From: Viridibacillus arenosi
Lineage (GTDB): Bacteria > Bacillota > Bacilli > Bacillales_A > Planococcaceae
Assembly: GCF_001955655.1 (NCBI RefSeq)
Contig: NZ_MSPW01000012.1
Span: forward strand, 83,874-147,873
DNA: 64,000 nucleotides
Direction of reading: 5' to 3'
Part shown: piece after piece, positions 63,055 through 64,000 of the stretch
Numbering within the stretch: the first letter of the stretch is position 1
Layout of the letters: each line of letters opens with the position of its first letter
Translations under genes and position numbers: made by a program
The notes under the pieces: generated by a model
The model's input: only the letters and a program-made list of their open reading frames with translations
What the model was told of the DNA's origin: nothing
Databases searched by the model: none

Positions 63055-63145
63055 GTTCAACTAAACTGCCCCGTTAGTTCAATAAAGAAAAAAGAGCTGC
63101 ATATGCAACTCAATGATCTTCAAGTAAAGCACCCGTTAGTTGAAG
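63055..63145. repeat. Cassette repeat, full copy B
   Basis: Left arm GTTCAACTAAACTGCCCCGT then TAGTTCAATAAAG; terminator hairpin GAGCTGC/GCAACTC; right arm CTTCAAGTAAAGCACCCGTT then AGTTGAAG. A stretch of more than 50 bases from the terminator through the right arm is identical to copy D. It ends 18 bp before the stop of the gene at 63163. Confidence 0.85.
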
Positions 63146-63162
63146 ATAAATTGAACTATTTT

Positions 63163-63663
63163 TCATTTATTTAATAATGAATTGAATTCATTATTAAATG
63201 GAAAGCTACCTTTTGCAACTTTCTGTTTTAATCTTTCTAATGCCTTTAATGCTTCATTTTTCAGTTCTTCTGGATATTGATATTTAATACTATTTACTTC
63301 AAATTCATCCTCATCTATAACTTCCCAGTTTTTGTTTTTTCTTTTTATTAAATCTAAATCCAAATCTATAAAACTAAGTTCATTGAGATTTAAAACAGAA
63401 GGCATTGCTATGTTGCAATATGTTGAAACTACTACTCCTTCTTCAACTTCCATTGCTGCTGTATACCATTCTTTCAAGGAAAAATACTCTATCGAGGTAT
63501 TATTTATTGTATATACGTCATTTTTAGAGTGATGTATTAATTTTCTTCCTGATTTGCAAAGTACAAGTATGTAATTATTCGTTTTTTCTAGAATTTCTCC
63601 TTCCCATTCATAATGAAGGACGTTTGGAAATTTTAAGGCTTTAATTTTTAGGATATTACTCAA
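63163..63663 (-). CDS. DUF402 family protein
   Basis: 166 aa: KALKFPNVLHYEWEGEILEK, then VVVSTYCNIAMPSVLNLNEL and FIDLDLDLIKRKNKNWEVID with DEDEFEVN, the DUF402 core (a YgaC/FAU-1-like barrel seen in nucleoside diphosphate phosphatases and RNA-associated proteins). Function here is unknown. TTG start after GGAGGAG. Confidence 0.8.
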   Translation of the reverse strand: MSNILKIKALKFPNVLHYEWEGEILEKTNNYILVLCKSGRKLIHHSKNDVYTINNTSIEYFSLKEWYTAAMEVEEGVVVSTYCNIAMPSVLNLNELSFIDLDLDLIKRKNKNWEVIDEDEFEVNSIKYQYPEELKNEALKALERLKQKVAKGSFPFNNEFNSLLNK

Positions 63664-63719
63664 AATTATTCTCCTCCAAATATATTTTATATAAATTTCG
63701 CCGTATTACAGATAATTTC

Positions 63720-63755
63720 CTTCTTCAACTAAACTGCCACGTTAGCATAAGTACA
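63720..63755. repeat. Cassette repeat, fused fragment H
   Basis: TTCTTCAACTAAACTGCCAC then GTTAGCATAAGTACATTTC joins a left arm directly to the tail seen in fragments G (61405) and at 58481, without the terminator, so it may be a deletion product. Confidence 0.55.
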
Positions 63756-63837
63756 TTTCTTCACAATCTTAACGAAACAATTAATAAAGTCACTCCATAA
63801 TCTGGCCCGATTGTTGAACAATAAGTTAAACAACACT

Positions 63838-63926
63838 CTTCAACTAAACTGCCCCGTTAGTTGAAGAAGAAAAAAGAGCTTTCTGAACAGCTCATAGAGC
63901 TTCTACTAAAGCACCCGTTAGTTAAA
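63838..63926. repeat. Cassette repeat, full copy A
   Basis: CTTCAACTAA (63838-63847) pairs perfectly with TTAGTTGAAG after ACTGCCCCG; terminator hairpin GAGCT/AGCTC (63876-63880, 63889-63893) with T6 on the minus strand; right arm CTTCTACTAAAGCACCCGTT then AGTTAAAT. The stop codon of the next gene lies in this right arm. Confidence 0.85.
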
Positions 63927-64000
63927 TTTCTTAAGGAGTTTATAAACACAAAAACAAAAAAATACAAGTCCTACTAAAAACATAATCCCACCTAATATGA
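63918..64000 (-). CDS. C-terminus of a membrane protein cut by the window edge
   Basis: 27 codons visible: ILGGIMFLVGLVFFCFCVYK then LLKKFN and stop: a membrane helix and a basic end. The TAA stop (63918-63920) is the TTA of the repeat's TTAGTT arm. The rest lies outside the window; family unknown. Confidence 0.6.
   Translation of the reverse strand, partial: ILGGIMFLVGLVFFCFCVYKLLKKFN

Noticed and set aside
56587..63926. Direct call of an integron with attC sites
   Set aside because: No integron integrase, core sites match only in some copies, and the middle is a conserved terminator, which attC sites do not have. Kept only as an analogy.

Overview
The window comes from a low-GC, endospore-forming Firmicute, most likely Planococcaceae/Bacillaceae (Lysinibacillus-like). 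This is inference, based on spo0A, spoIVB, a GerA/GerC germination receptor and an alpha/beta SASP, on AT-rich DNA with AGGAGG-type ribosome sites and many TTG/GTG starts, and on gene order resembling the Bacillus subtilis yqj-yqi-bkd-spo0A-recN-nusB region read on the minus strand.

Layout. (1) 1-12.4 kb, accessory: the end of a ger operon, a tandem P-loop ATPase, a YfiT-like protein, a P-loop kinase, a TIMP-like membrane protein, a Cys-rich protein, a DUF305 protein, a YqjZ-like monooxygenase, a solitary holin, a 21-bp tandem repeat and an MFS transporter. (2) 12.6-25 kb, yqj-like: rnz, an NTF2-like gene, dinB behind a LexA-like box, cheW, a YqjE peptidase, the acyl-CoA carboxyltransferase/methylmalonyl-CoA epimerase pair, a 30-codon prli42, yqjA and bacilliredoxin brxB. 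(3) 25.3-41.4 kb, branched-chain amino acid catabolism: meaB-mutB-mutA, then bcd-lpdV-bkdAA-bkdAB-bkdB behind a near-consensus sigma-54 promoter with the activator gene bkdR next door, then DUF2627, a GDPD and a FapA-like protein. (4) 42.6-53.9 kb, conserved core: spo0A, spoIVB, recN, argR, tlyA, dxs, ispA, xseB, xseA, folD, nusB. (5) 54-64 kb, accessory: an oxidoreductase, a SASP, a decayed tyrosine recombinase, then a run of small minus-strand genes.

How genes work together. Bcd deaminates Leu/Ile/Val, the BKD complex makes branched acyl-CoAs, and the MutAB/MeaB/epimerase/carboxyltransferase set can carry propionyl-CoA through methylmalonyl-CoA to succinyl-CoA. The core operons cover sporulation control (Spo0A, SpoIVB), recombination repair (RecN, XseAB), isoprenoid precursors (Dxs, IspA) and one-carbon metabolism (FolD).

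The most unusual structure is in region 5. From 56.6 kb to the window edge, ten minus-strand genes (hypothetical, AlkD-like, NUDIX, DUF2716, VOC, GNAT, secreted, membrane, DUF402, and one cut by the edge) are each followed by a full or partial copy of one ~92-bp repeat. A full copy is two related palindromes (TTCAACTAA-N9-TTAGTTGAA type) flanking a minus-strand intrinsic terminator. This one-gene-one-repeat layout resembles an integron cassette array, but no integron integrase is visible; a decayed tyrosine recombinase lies just to its left.
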